DNA from: Benincasa hispida
Taxonomy: Eukaryota; Streptophyta; Magnoliopsida; Cucurbitales; Cucurbitaceae
Assembly: GCF_009727055.1 (NCBI RefSeq)
Contig: NC_052357.1
Location: 13,031,288 to 13,095,287, forward strand
Direction: 5' to 3'
Length of the DNA stretch: 64,000 bases
Both the position numbers and the translations under genes were made by a program. Under the pieces are notes generated by a model. It was not told the DNA's origin. It saw only the letters and a program-made list of their open reading frames with translations, and searched no databases. Every line of letters starts with the position of its first letter. Within the stretch, counting starts at the first letter, position 1. Shown here one piece after another: positions 1 to 12,620 of this stretch.

Positions 1-890
1 CATGAGATGAAATATTAAAATTATAGGTTATAAATATATTATGTTAAGTTGGTTATCATTTATATTTATAATAATATTAATTATTGGATAATTATTTCTT
101 TTTCTCTAATAACCAATTGAGTGGGAGATTATTGGTGGTTTCATGGTAACCGTGGGATAAAAGGAAAATTGTTTTCCTAATTTTAGTAATGTTGAAAATG
201 GTTGAATTTGAGATTTCTTCTCTCTCGGAATTTCACATGGGAGTTGTCAAGTAAATAGGATTTACTAAGCAACAACTTGGAGCTAGTTAAACGATCTTGT
301 AGTGTTTGTAGGCGACAAACACTTAGCTAAGCGATGAGCTAAATGATCGCATAGCTTTTGCTAAACGATTGGGCATTGACCTATACGATAGGTTCAACCA
401 TCTCCCACTTGCTTAATCGTTTACACAATTGTTGTTTCCTTCGTCTTTTGCCTCAAATCAAGTCCACACAGAGCCCACCTTCTGGATTCTCACATCGAGA
501 ATACCAAGGTAGCCTTCTTGGTAGTGTCATACTCAATCGACACCGTTGAGGTTTTGTGGAGGCCGTTCGTTGTGTTTGGGATGCTTGTTAGGACCTAGGT
601 GATCGCTGAGTTCAAGTGTACGGTGTTCGTGCAGTGTAGCAGTCGCATTGGACGAGCGTTCGAGGTTACTGTGTTGCTATGTTCGAGCGTTCATGATCAA
701 TGAGCTTGGTGATGAGTCTACAAATGTGTGTAACATTTCTCTTTGATCATTTGTAGTTATCATGCTGTAATTTCTGTAATTAACACATAAACATATTTTT
801 GTTTATGACTGTAATTGTAAAGTTCATATATAATTATATTTGAATGATCTTTCCGTTGCTCATGGAAATCCTCGTGCACGATTTCCTTCA
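1..890 (+). repeat. 3' part of an LTR (plus orientation), truncated by the window edge
   Basis: AT-rich sequence without a credible gene. Its right end (a CTCATGG-type tract running to TTCCTTCA at 890) resembles the right end of the solo LTR that ends at 37358 (CTCATAGG to CCCTTCA). This suggests the terminal part of an LTR of the same broad family, ending in CA. The left end lies outside the window. A 63-codon open frame at 358-549 has no recognisable domain and is treated as chance. Confidence 0.45.
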
Positions 891-1420
891 GACACACCAC
901 TATAGCTCGATAATTTCACTCTCCTCACCGTATATATATTTCTGTCCATTTTAACCATAATTAGTAAGTCAATCCTTCATAGGTCGTTCGTATTTACGAC
1001 TAGATCAAAATTACCATTTTACCCCTGTAAATACATATTGTTCCTTAAGCTCTCATTGATCCTTCATTGAACAATTGGTTTATAGTCCAACTTATAAACC
1101 ACGAACCTCCTGATCATGAGAGGATGAGGCCCCATTGTTCAAGACTGGGAATCAGTGCTTAAGAAAACAACCTATCTATTAACCCTAAGTCAGGTAGGGA
1201 TAAATTCTATCTTGCAGACCTATGTCCCCAACTATCTATCCTATCTTATCCCCAAAATGGAAGGCTTATTGAGCAATGTTGTTGGACAACTCTCACTTAT
1301 GCAGATCAAAAGATAATCCTGAATAAACAGGAGTTCATAATTAGCTTAGGATTAAAATCGAGTTACCCTATGTCATTGATTATGGAAATGGGCATTCTGA
1401 ACAAAAAAACATTCGCCACC
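891..1420 (-). repeat. Middle part of a related LTR, minus orientation
   Basis: Read on the minus strand, this stretch follows the same order of blocks as the LTRs at 28768-30444 (minus) and 36050-37358 (plus). These include the block around 'GAACTCCTG', the block 'ATTTTGGGGA', and the tract ending in a purine-rich ATATATATACGG segment. The beginning and the end of the LTR are missing. It abuts the gypsy 3' LTR on its right, so one of the two elements was broken by the other. Confidence 0.45.
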
Positions 1421-1439
1421 ATTGTATATGGAAATGGGT

Positions 1440-1587
1440 GAGTGGCCATACATTAAGAAAAGTACATATAAGGTAAACTAACTAGCAAAATGAAATACAT
1501 AGACAAAAGCATGGTAAAGAAAAAAAAAAAGGTGGAGATGGACATGCGACCATGGGCAACACGCCCTGGACAAGCATGACTGTGACA
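1440..1587 (-). repeat. Truncated 3' LTR of the gypsy element
   Basis: Matches 5190-5326 base for base with scattered differences, including the shared tract GGTAAACTAACTAGCAAAAT and the shared GACCATGGGCAACACG. It ends in GTGACA directly next to the polypurine tract. The other part of the LTR, expected to the left of 1440, is missing and replaced by the minus-strand LTR fragment. Confidence 0.8.
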
Positions 1588-1791
1588 TTCTCCCTCCACT
1601 CAATTAGTTGACGTTCTCATCAACCGACTCTGCTCGAACTCAGCAATTTATTGAGTAGTTACCTTGAGGTCTTCTGTGCACTTTCAACTTACTTCTCTGT
1701 CTTGGAGGTTGTGCCACCTCTCTAGGAACTCTTAATAACTTTATCCCGGTCTTCTAACATTGTTGCTTTTTCCAGAAAGTCTCTCATTGAC

Positions 1792-2019
1792 TTATTCTTC
1801 TATCATTCTCCTCGTCATGGTAGGTGGACACGTCACAACAATACGTCGCTTATCAGTATGGGTGGGGTGATAGGGCTTCAAATTATTTACATGGATGACA
1901 TGATGAATCTCCATCTTTGACAGTAAATGCACCCGATAAGAGGCTTTCCCAACCTTTTTTATGATTTTAATCGGTCCTTCATAGCTCCTCACAAGACGAT
2001 GTTCTCTTTGGCCTTGCAA
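1792..2019 (-). pseudogene. Integrase C-terminal remnant of the gypsy polyprotein
   Basis: A 75-codon open frame with the pattern VRSYEGPIKIIKKVGKASY, followed by a hydrophobic stretch and a VIHVNNLKPYHP block. This is the SH3-like segment that follows the integrase core in Ty3/gypsy polyproteins (usual form: GPY/F then V-HVS-LK). Known for the family: this segment aids integration. Here it has no upstream integrase core and is a fragment. Good family match; no independent function is expected. Confidence 0.7.
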
Positions 2020-2299
2020 TTGAAACTGTTATGAGCATAATCTTAACCGAACTTTGTCTCCTGGTAGGAACACTTGGCGTCTGGGATTTCTTTTCCTCAT
2101 CTTTTGGAGGTTGGGACTTGTGTAAGCTGTACGACTTGACAACGCGATATTTTTTTCAAAACACATAGAATGTCTTAAGGGGATTTCCCTTCCATGGTTT
2201 CAACTGACTCGTGGGTAAGGTCCTTCTCCAACTGAAGGTTAAGATCATCTTTACCCATTCGACTGTTTGATCTCAGTATGCACGACGATAGGCGTAGAC

Positions 2300-2610
2300 C
2301 CTATGATCACTAAGCATTTAGCGAGAGGTATTACCTTGTGCTAGAACAAGAATTCTATCCCCCGAAACCACGTCAAAGTCGTTCATTTTAACGATCACAA
2401 AATCGACAGGGCCACTCCAATCCCCCAACTTTATAACTACTCTCTCTACCATTCCTCTAATAGGCAAAGCCGTAGAGTTCACTGCTTTCATTTTTCCTGC
2501 ACCCCTTCCCAATAGAGATTCAACCGCCTGGCTTCTATTTCAGACATAAAGTTATGGGTGGCTCTCGAGTCGACCATGATACTCTTGGTCGATCTATGGT
2601 TGACCCAAGC
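2300..2610 (-). pseudogene. Gypsy aspartic protease remnant (RVP_2-like) with altered active site
   Basis: Minus-strand frames read a segment VDSRATHNFMSEIEARRL, then after a frame change GAGKMKAVNS and further on WSGPVDFVIVKMNDFDVVSGD. This is the usual order of the retropepsin of plant Ty3/gypsy elements. The catalytic triplet normally reads D-S/T-G; here it is D-S-R, so the active-site glycine is lost. With the frame change, the enzyme must be inactive. Confidence 0.7.
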
Positions 2611-2905
2611 ATATACATACATCAATTCACCTTTATGGGGTTCCTTTGTTTCTCCCATACTCCTCTAGAAGGCGGCTAAGAAAATTAGGGCTCCAACTTA
2701 TAGGGTTTCATCTTCCTCTACTTGCATATTCTCGTCCTCTGAACAACTTCACCTTTTGAGTCTGAGGCTAATGGGGCTTGAAGATGTTAAAGGCTACCCG
2801 TTTCGAGCATTCGCTTGCTTTGTGCTGCCCTTGCATATATAACAGAATAGAAGGCAATAAAAAATCGTTGATTTAGTCCCCCACCACGTATTTTTCTATT
2901 GAAGT

Positions 2906-3577
2906 TAGAGATGTCCACGGGGCGGGCGGGGCTGAGGATGCCATTCCCCATCCCCGTCCCCGCTTCTCATTTCATTCCCCATCCCCGTGAAATTCTCCAT
3001 GGAGATCAAGGCGGAGATTCCCCGCCGGGAATTCGTGGGGATCGTGTTCCCTGCAAGAAATTTTTTCCCTTTACTCTTCTTTTTCTTTTTCTTTTTTTGT
3101 AAAAAGCCAATTAATTCAAATCACTAATGTGAGCAAATTTTAATTAAATAATTAACTTTATCACTAAATTGTTTATTATGATTAGTTTTATATGAAAATT
3201 TGAATTTAAAAGATAAATTACTCAAATTTTGGCCTAAAAAAACTAATTATATTTTTTAGTAGAAAGAAATAAAGAAAAATCAAATTATTCATATATATAA
3301 TCTAAATTTAAACATATTCATTATCTTTTCCAATAAATAATCAATTTTGAAATTTAAATGTAATATTTATATAATAATAATAACAACATAATATTAGATA
3401 ACTATACTAAATAAATATGTAAAAGCAATCGGCGGGAGGGAACGGGCAGGATCGGGGACGGAAATGCATTCCCCTCCCCGTCCCCGTTTAGCTCACGGGA
3501 AATTTTTTCCCCTACTATCTTCCCATTCCCGCTCAATCGGGGAATCCTCGTCCCCGTGGAGAAATTGGACATCTCTA
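2906..3577. mobile_element. hAT-type non-autonomous element (672 bp) inside the gypsy element
   Basis: Terminal inverted repeats TAGAGATGTCC / GGACATCTCTA flank a 672-bp AT-rich core with GC-rich subterminal blocks (CCCCGTCCCCG type). The ends fit the YARNG start of hAT elements. Flanking 8-bp duplications are ATTGAAGT (2898-2905) and GTTGAAGT (3578-3585), seven of eight identical. There is no transposase coding sequence. A related copy lies at about 27991-28526. Confidence 0.8.
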
Positions 3578-3605
3578 GTTGAAGTGCTTTACCATCCACA
3601 CTAGT

Positions 3606-3976
3606 TAGGGGTGGTCATTCAAACCGCAAAAACGAACCGTTTCTAAAAACTGAACCGAACCGAACCGAAAACTCAGTAAACCAAAAAATTTGGTTCGGTT
3701 TGTTCACTTTGAAAATCGAACCGAACGCGTTTTAACTAATATATATATAAGAGTAAAACTGAACCACTTTTAATTTAAAGAAACAAAACCGAATTTAAAA
3801 TCAAACCGAACCGAACTGCTTTTAATTAAAAAAAAAGAATATACATGGATTTTTTAAAAATGCAAAAGCGAATTTTGAAACCAAACTGAACCGATATATG
3901 TGGTCCGGTTCGGTTCGGTTTGAACAATAAATTGGTCCAGTTTGGTTTGACCATAAACCAAACCGTTTCACCCCTA
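3606..3976. mobile_element. hAT-type MITE (371 bp) with perfect 8-bp target duplication
   Basis: Starts TAGGGGTGG and ends CACCCCTA, with inverted terminal repeats and repeated CCGAACCGAA / GGTTCGGTT tracts inside. It is flanked on both sides by ACACTAGT (3598-3605 and 3977-3984). No coding capacity. It sits 20 bp from the right duplication of the neighbouring hAT-type element. Confidence 0.88.
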
Positions 3977-4049
3977 ACACTAGTGTCTTCTGTCTCCCCC
4001 ACTATTTCTTCATAGGTTTGAGCAGTTGTTTGTACTCTCTCTACTTAAG

Positions 4050-4800
4050 GATCTCGAGTGTTTGCCTCATCTCTTGCGATTCATTAATCAAGTCAAATAA
4101 TCATTTTGGTTGTTGCATACGCGGTTGGAGATCCTGTACTCTCTGTTCGTTATAGTTTTGTTTTCGCCCACGGTTTCAGCCCGTAGACAAAACAAAAAAC
4201 TTTCTCTTTCGGACATATCCCCTAATTTGTCCAACACCAATTCTCGTTTCAGTCTCTCCCATGTGGATGGTGCATCGACCCTCTTGGATGTCCATGAAAT
4301 GAGACCTTCACCTCCGCTAGATGCATCGTTGCCAAAGTGATCTTTGACTCTTCAGTAGTAGTGTTTGTAGCTCTAAACTACTGCTGCATATCAAAGATAA
4401 AATTTTCTAGCGCTTTCGTGTCATAAGCCTCACAGAAAGGCTTAGACTCGGGTACTTTTACCCTGTTAAATTGGAATGTACCTCAGATGGGGCTTGATTT
4501 TCCACCGCTCTCATGGTGAGGTTAACTCTTGCACTGATATCAGCAATCTCTGCCCGGACGACATCGAAAGTGGCTCGAAAGTCTTTGAATAACTCAGTCA
4601 CCATATGAATTATTGCTTTTTGCGAGCTGTCTAGTTCTTCGCTCTTCTATAGTGGCAATAAAGCCCATCGAGCCATCCCCACACTCGAAATTATCAGTTT
4701 TCATAGCTTTTGCTTCTAGGGTCTCAACCCATGTTAACAATTTCTTGACGGGCATTTTGTCTAAATGGCCAACCACTACGTCGATTTCATTGGCCTTGTC
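4050..4800 (-). pseudogene. Gypsy gag remnant
   Basis: Short minus-strand frames carry blocks typical of plant Ty3/gypsy Gag: a coiled region (KLLTWVETLEAKA, 4594-4776), a block around VKVPESKPF, then ALENFIFDMQQ, FRATNT and, further on, QRVQDL and LFDLINESQE. In an intact element these build the retrotrans_gag capsid domain. Frameshifts and stops separate the blocks. Recognition rests on the order of several motifs. Confidence 0.65.
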
Positions 4801-4973
4801 AAAGACTTCTCGTAACCGAGTTTCTAATAACTGAACCTGATCGGGGACTTCTATTAGATATAATATTCTCTTCTATCTCGACCAACCGGCCAACATGGGA
4901 CTTTCCCAACTGTTTTGTAGCAGACATGATCACAAGTTCACCACTTCACAAGCCGACTTGGCTCTGATACAAC

Positions 4974-5326
4974 TGTCACAATCGCACTCTCGTAAGAGTC
5001 TCAAGACGATTATGTGGCACTTCTTCTCGCCCTCGAACAAGTCAGCCATCCAAATTCGAATAAATGATGGCACAAAGGGCATTTCTTACAACCTCTATCC
5101 CCGTTCTTAAGAAAATATTTTAGAAAATGGGTTCAGAGAAGAAAAAAAGTTTCCGCAAACGTTTGAAAGCATGATGAGAAACGGGCGACAATCATACACT
5201 AAGAAGAGTACATAGAAGGTAAACTAACTAGCAAAATAAAATAAAAAGGATGAAAGCATGGTAAACAGAGGTGGAGGCGGACATGCGACCATGGGCAACA
5301 CGTCCTGGATAAGCATGATCGTGACA
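4974..5326 (-). repeat. 5' LTR of the gypsy element
   Basis: A 353-bp LTR bounded on the plus strand by TGTCAC at the left and GTGACA at the right. The primer-binding site follows on its inner side at 4960-4971. Its outer part is repeated at 1440-1587. Confidence 0.82.
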
Positions 5327-5342
5327 CCAAACACCCCCCTTA

Positions 5343-6171
5343 GGGTCTGTTTGGTTCACAATTCACATTCTATTTTATGTTTTCAAATTCACTAAGTTCA
5401 GCAAATATATGTTTAGCAGACAACCCGAGTTCTATTTCTAAAAACTGTTTTTGAACTCTATGATCAAATAGTGTAAATTTGGAAAACAACATTTTTATTT
5501 TTTTTATATCCATAATTTGAATTCTAAAATTTTAAAATGAAAATTTATATTAAATAAAGATAAAGATGTGTAGAAATATAGTATGTTATGTTATCAGCTC
5601 AATTCATTTTTTAAAATAAAATATATTATGTAATGTATTAATTATAAATTAAATTAGGTTAAATTATAAATTCAATCTCTATGGTTTAGATAAAGTTAAA
5701 AATTAGTTACATAGTTTTAAAATTTAAAATTTAGTTTATATGAATTGAAATAACTTCATTTATAGTCCCTATGGTTTGCTAGATTTTCTTAAAAAGTCTC
5801 TTCCATAAGGACTATTTATGGAGCTTTTATCAGATCATAAGGGGTAAATTCTAATTATAAACCATGACCTAAATTTTAATTCCTTCAAACCATAGGAACA
5901 AAAAGTTCAATTTATCTTATAAATTATATAATACCATGAAACAATAATTATACATTTTTTTTAAACAGAAAATATGTTCGTAGATAAAATAATAATAATT
6001 TATTGTCAATAATTAGTGGATAACTACAACTAGTTTATAATTGTTTAAATTATAATCCAATTTTTAAATTCTGCTACCAAACACGTGTTTGAAAACGCGA
6101 AATACAACTTCGTTTTCATTTCATCCATTGTTTTAAAATTTATGTTTTTAGATTCTTTACCAACCTAACCC
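5343..6171. mobile_element. Tourist-like (PIF/Harbinger) MITE candidate
   Basis: The left end GGGTCTGTTTGGT resembles Tourist-type termini. The right end, read in reverse, is GGGTTAGGTTGGT, so the ends form an imperfect inverted repeat. The flanking triplets are TTA (left) and TGA (right), close to the TWA duplication of this superfamily. The interior is AT-rich and non-coding. The right boundary is less certain than the left. Confidence 0.5.
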
Positions 6172-6186
6172 TGATCTACTTTCTAA

Positions 6187-6708
6187 TAGGGATGTTCAAA
6201 TGACTCGATAACCGAAACTACCCAACCCAAAATGTAAGAGTCGGGTGGGGTTAGTTTTGTTATGGGTTGGATTAGGTTAATTTTTTTTTTTTTTTTTTTT
6301 TTTTGTGAAGTTGAGTTAGGTTAGGTCGCGGGTTGGCTAAAAAAATTGACCTGACCCAATCTAACCTGCTTTGGATTGTTTAATTTGAGAATTTTTAATA
6401 TTTTTTAGAATTGTTATGATGTTTGCCTTTGTTTGAAATTTATAATAAACATCATAGATATTTGGCATTTATCATTTGAATTTTATGAGATTTTAGTTAT
6501 TAATATCATGTTGCAGATAAATTTACATATTTTTAATTTTTTTTTTAAAAAAAAAACTATAATCTGACAACCCAACCCAATGCAACAAAAAATTTATAGG
6601 TTGGGTTGGAGACTTTATTTGAGTTTTTTGGGTTGCAAACCCAACCAATCCACATTTTGAGTTGGTTTAAAAAAACACCCCAACCTAACCTAACTCATTT
6701 ACACCTTA
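6187..6708. mobile_element. hAT-like MITE candidate
   Basis: Begins TAGGGATGTTCAAATGA and ends CTCATTTACACCTTA, which are imperfect inverted repeats. Inner mirrored tracts of AACCCAACCCAA and TTGGGTTGG add a longer imperfect hairpin. I see no clear 8-bp target duplication. No coding sequence; includes a 24-base T run near 6281. Confidence 0.45.
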
Positions 6709-6775
6709 ATTCATATGATAGCTAATTTTTCTAAGAGCACGATTAGCAACAATTATTTTAAATGTTACAACAATT

Positions 6776-6900
6776 TCGAATCGAGCCTTAGCTCAATTGA
6801 TATAAAGTACATAGTCTTTGACCAAATAGCACGATGTTCAAATCTCTCGCTACATATTGTTGAACGTAAAAATAATGAAGATTGTATATGTAATTAATTT
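6776..6900 (+). mobile_element. tRNA-derived SINE-like tract
   Basis: The stretch CCTTAGCTCAATTGATA (box A-like, about 6786-6802) is followed about 35 bases later by GTTCAAATCTC (box B-like, 6836-6846). This spacing and order are those of an internal RNA polymerase III promoter. The sequence does not fold as a proper tRNA by eye and is followed by AT-rich DNA, which fits a short retroelement better than a functional tRNA. No target duplication was identified. Confidence 0.4.
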
Positions 6901-7097
6901 TTAATTTTATAAACTTTGATTACGGGAGAAATAAACATTTCTAAATTAAAAAATAAAATTTAAGAAAAACATCGTTTGTATGTTTGAATGTATAAATATA
7001 TATTTCGAATAGATATTTGGGATCAAGACACCACATCATACAAATCACCTATATAAACAGCGCAGACGAAAGACAGTCCACCATTTTCGGCTTCCAT

Positions 7098-7263
7098 AGC
7101 CCAAAGACCTTCGAATAAGGGCTTAGAGGACGGTTTCCATTAATTTAAATATATAAATGCTCTCACTTGGGTCGGACCGAAGCCCAAATTATCAGGACCT
7201 CCCCCCCCACCCCAACAAAAAAAAACCCTAATATATAAATACCATTGTTGAGAATTAGGGTTT
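7098..7263 (+). promoter_or_regulatory. RPL6: RPL6 promoter: two site II motifs and two telo-boxes
   Basis: Site II cores (AGCCCA, reverse of TGGGCT) occur at 7098-7103 and 7181-7186. A telo-box AAACCCTAA lies at 7223-7231 and an inverted one, TTAGGGTTT, at 7255-7263, just ahead of the start codon at 7326. Telo-box plus site II is the well-known arrangement for plant ribosomal-protein genes, co-ordinating their expression in dividing cells. Confidence 0.75.
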
Positions 7264-7325
7264 CTGGCACTAGTCGTCTTTCTCGTTGCGAAGAAGAGCA
7301 CCGCTGAGACCGTAGAGATACGCTA

Positions 7326-8932
<1,607 letters not shown>

Positions 8933-11240
8933 TTGAGGGATTTGGTTTTTTTTCTTCTTCTTATTTTTTTAAATTATCACCTTGTTTTCTGTTCAACTGA
9001 ACTTGGTATGACTTGTAATAGTTGCCTAGTCCCAAATTTTGATTTTAAATAGAGATTCCATGTTCCATAATTTCACTTCTCTTTATTGAATTCTGTTTTC
9101 AGGTTCTTTGTTGGTTCTAACGCTCCATTACAGAGTTTCATGTTTTCTTGTAGTCAATCTGATCTCTGATGCAAAGCTATTCACAATATACATGTTTGTG
9201 TGCGATGAGCTTTTTTCCCCTTCAAGATAATAATAATGATAATAATGTGTTGTACGTATGATTTGTTTGATATTTAAAAAATGGTTTTCATGGATTTTGG
9301 AATATATTATTATATTTAACCAGATGGGAAGAAATTATTTTCAAAATTATTAATGTTCAAGTATGGCTTGAAAATTGATATTAAAAGCGCGTCATCTGAA
9401 GCACTTTTGCTAGTCAATCTAAACAAGTTCTGATGCGAACTATTGTATATGAATTGAAGTCATGGTCTTCCTCTTAGATATTAGAGGTTCGATACGATTT
9501 TTACATTTTTTTTACTTTTATTTTTTTTACTTTTTATTACAACCCTTCACATTTTTTTAAACGAAATTGAATGGTAAATTATGTTTAAAATATTTTATTG
9601 TTTTATACATATTTTTTTACTCGTCTTTTATTTTAACCATAATATCTTTAAATAATTTTAAAATTTAAAGTTAAGATGGTTGGAAGATATGAACAGATTC
9701 ATTATTGAAAAAACAAACACAATTCTTCATGAGAATACGTATTTTTGGTAAATGACACGCCCTTGATTGAATGATGTGTTTTTTTTTTAAAAAAAATAAC
9801 TATTTCAATTGCACCAAATGGTATATAAATATGTGGTTTTCTTACTAGTTAAAAGAACACAAAAACATAGAAGTTTGATCTTCCTAATTCTTATATTTCT
9901 ATATATTAATAGGAAGACCCGTGTGATGTACCTTACTTAAAAGTTTTTAGTATAAAATTTGAATTGTGATTTATTGTTCTTTATCATAAAATCGTGACTC
10001 GATATGCATTGAGTGTAATTAATAAATATTTGACGTGAAATAAAGTAATTTAAAAATAGTGTCTTAAACCACGTTTCAAGTTATTTTGAATTTTTTGAAA
10101 GTGTAAATATTTTTGAGATTTTTCTATTTATAAGAATTTTCCAATAAAATTTTTAAATAATACTTATATAATTTAATTTAAAATTTAAATAGTTGACATG
10201 AAATTTAAAAGTATAAAAAGAGTAAAATAAATATAAAAATAGATGAATGAATAAAATTAAAATACAAATGATGTCATTGGAATAAAAGTAAAACACACAA
10301 GTGAATGAATAAAATTAAAATACATAATTGGAAGAAAAGTGATACAACACAATAATATAAATTAATTATTATTTCACAGGTTAATTCTTTGATATATCCT
10401 TCTTGGGAGATGATGGTTTTTTAGGGAAAAAATAACGAAAAAAAAAGGGGGACATTTTTAAATATAAATAAATACTTTTGAGATTTTTCTATTTATAAAA
10501 ATTTCCCAAAAATAAAAGCCAGGTTTTTTTAAATGAATCTTGAAGTTTCCTATAAAAACCTATAATCATTTTTTTTTTCATGTATTTGATTTAAAAAGTC
10601 TAATTATAATTATTTAAAATGTGTACCCGAAATCCCAAATAATACAATACCTATAAAATTATAAGGCATTCAATTTTTTTAATTCAAAAAAAGAATTTGA
10701 TGTTTCTGTGAATTTATTGGGAAGAACAAATACATGATATAAGTAATGTGTTCTAAAAAATAAATAATTATATAATGGCTAGCTAGTAATTGTTGCTTTA
10801 AATTAGTTTTTAAAAAAACATTTCTTTCCTTAAATTAGATGGTCATTTCTTTTAGGTTTTTTTTTTCATATATAAAGCAACAAAAAAGAAATTCTAAAAA
10901 AAGTATTTCAAAAACATAAAATATTATTTTGATATCCAATCCAATGGCAAACTTGAAATTTGAACATCTTTTAAAATTTTAGTTCATGTTACCATGTGTT
11001 GTATTCACAAGAGATTTGACTTATTATTATTTTTTTAAAGTCCTTTGAAGAAGAAAAAACTACAAAAATTGACAAAATATCTTAATTTCGCATATCAAAT
11101 TATATTATATTCAATTTGAATTTGAATTTATGTTTATTTTATTTCATTCTTACTCTATTTTTTTAGGAAAATATTGTTAATCATATGAATCTCAATCTAA
11201 TTAAGATTTAACAAACAAAATCTCACATTGATGTGTTCAA
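8933..11240. other. AT-rich intergenic DNA, no gene seen
   Basis: The first 150 bases are probably the RPL6 3' untranslated region. The rest is very AT-rich with A and T runs and no coding frame worth reporting. A motif of about 40 bases (TTTTGAGATTTTTCTATTTA) recurs at about 10106 and 10468, and a GAATGAATAAAATTAAAATAC tract recurs at about 10243 and 10303, pointing to decayed repeats. Confidence 0.6.
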
Positions 11241-11659
11241 TTTCAATGGCTATCATTGTAAACTTTTTAGCTTAAATTAAAAAAACAATTGATACAGATG
11301 AAATATTCAACAACAAAAAAAAATCAATTTTTTTTTTTTTTTAATAAAAATCTAAAAAATTAAACAAAATTGAATCAAGAAAAACTAAAAACTTACGGCT
11401 CCATCGAGAAGTAATATTCCATAATAGATTTATGTAAGTAATGGATACAAATGAAAGATTAAAAAAAAAAAAACCAAAATTCTCTCCCTAAATTAATGCA
11501 AACCAAATTTAAGTGTTTGACTCAATAAAAATCTAAGATATTAAACAAAATTGATTTTTTTTTTTAAAAAAAAAAACACTAAAAACCTAACGCTAATATT
11601 GGGATGATTCCACGATTGTTCTGTGAACTTATCGCTTAATCAAGAAGTAATAGTGGGAT

Positions 11660-12620
11660 GATTTATAAATTTTGGATCAACCATAAGTTGTCACGTCATC
11701 CATTAATCATCGGGGCCAATTAGGAGTTGAAATGTGTCCCAAATTGAAGTTGAAGACAAATCCACAAATTTCAATGACGCCACGTGGTTTCATCACAACC
11801 GTTAAATTAGATTAGTTTAACTCAATTTGATATAATTATTTGAGTTAAAGTCCAACTAAGCAAAAAAAAAAAAAAAAAGTTGAACTTGAGCCAAATGTCA
11901 AATCAAGCTCAAATCCAACTAATTAGGCCCAAATGCTAGGTCCATAGATCAACCGAGCCCAAATCCAACTAGTCAGGCCCAAATGTCAGACCAACCAAGC
12001 TCAAACCCACAAGACCCATCAGAAAACTCTAAAAATAGAATAGCTCTTATCCCAAGCATTCTTCCATTATTCAAAGCTCAAGAACATCTTCACGCTAGAG
12101 AATCAAATGATCAAGTACTAGAGATCGAACCACATCGCATCAACTCAAGTTCAACTCCATGATCCTCAAGCTAAATGAGATCATCAAGTCCAAGGGCTGA
12201 TCATCCAATAACATCATCAAGCCAAAGACCGATTACCCAAGCAGATCAATAAGTCCAAAGTCGATCATCCAAGAAGATCAAAAAGTCCAAACGCCAATAT
12301 CAAAAAGTCCAAAGGCCGATCATCCAAAAAGAAGATCAAAAAGTCCAAAGGTTGATCATCCAAGAAGAAAAAAAAGTCCAAAGGCGAAGATAAACAAATC
12401 CAAAGGCGAAGATAAAAAAGTCCAAAGGCGAAGATAAAAAAGTCCAAAGGCGAAGATAAACAAATCCAAAGGTGAAGAAAAAAAAGTCCAAAGGCGAAGA
12501 TAAAAAAGTCCAAAGGCGAAGATAAAAAAGTCCAAAGGCTGATAAAAAAAAGTCCAAAAACTGATCATTCACAATCATGCAAGAAGATCAGCCCAAACAG
12601 ATAAATCCATACAACCAGTG
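11660..12620. other. Non-coding segment splitting the tandem array
   Basis: This segment has a base composition unlike its surroundings: it is richer in C on the plus strand and contains repeated CCCAAATCCAACTA-type phrases and a G-box-like CCACGTGG at about 11780. It ends in the minisatellite at 12250-12570. It resembles the leader of an LTR element, but no LTR boundaries or coding domains could be identified. Confidence 0.35.
12250..12570 (+). repeat. Minisatellite with an ~20-bp unit
   Basis: The unit AGTCCAAAGGCGAAGATA, with A-tract length variants, is repeated at least eight times between about 12376 and 12540. Older variants containing GATCATCCAAGAAG occur to the left. Because the unit is near a multiple of three, it leaves long open frames on the minus strand (12265-12578) rich in Phe, Leu and Trp; these are artefacts. 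Confidence 0.85.

Larger units (their letters stand above)
1440..5326 (-). mobile_element. Ty3/gypsy-type LTR retrotransposon, internally deleted, minus strand
   Basis: The 5' LTR is at 4974-5326 and begins and ends with TGTCAC/GTGACA. A truncated 3' LTR (about 1440-1587) matches its outer 140 bases. Just inside the 5' LTR lies a primer-binding site resembling initiator Met tRNA (TGTATCAGAGCC read on the minus strand, 4960-4971). Just inside the 3' LTR is a polypurine tract (GAGTGGAGGGAGAA on the minus strand, 1588-1601). Between them are remnants of gag (about 4050-4800), an aspartic protease (about 2300-2600) and the integrase C-terminus (1792-2019). Reverse transcriptase, RNase H and the integrase core are absent. 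Two hAT-type elements are inserted. Without them the internal region is only about 2.3 kb, so this is a non-autonomous deletion derivative. Confidence 0.85.

Noticed and set aside
9418..9520. A second tRNA-derived SINE-like tract with GAGGTTCGATAC as a box B
   Set aside because: Box B is good but no box A is visible and the boundaries are unclear.
12265..12578. Three overlapping minus-strand frames of 70-82 codons rich in Phe, Leu and Trp
   Set aside because: They arise from the AGTCCAAAGGCGAAGATA minisatellite, whose unit leaves several frames open; no start context or domain.
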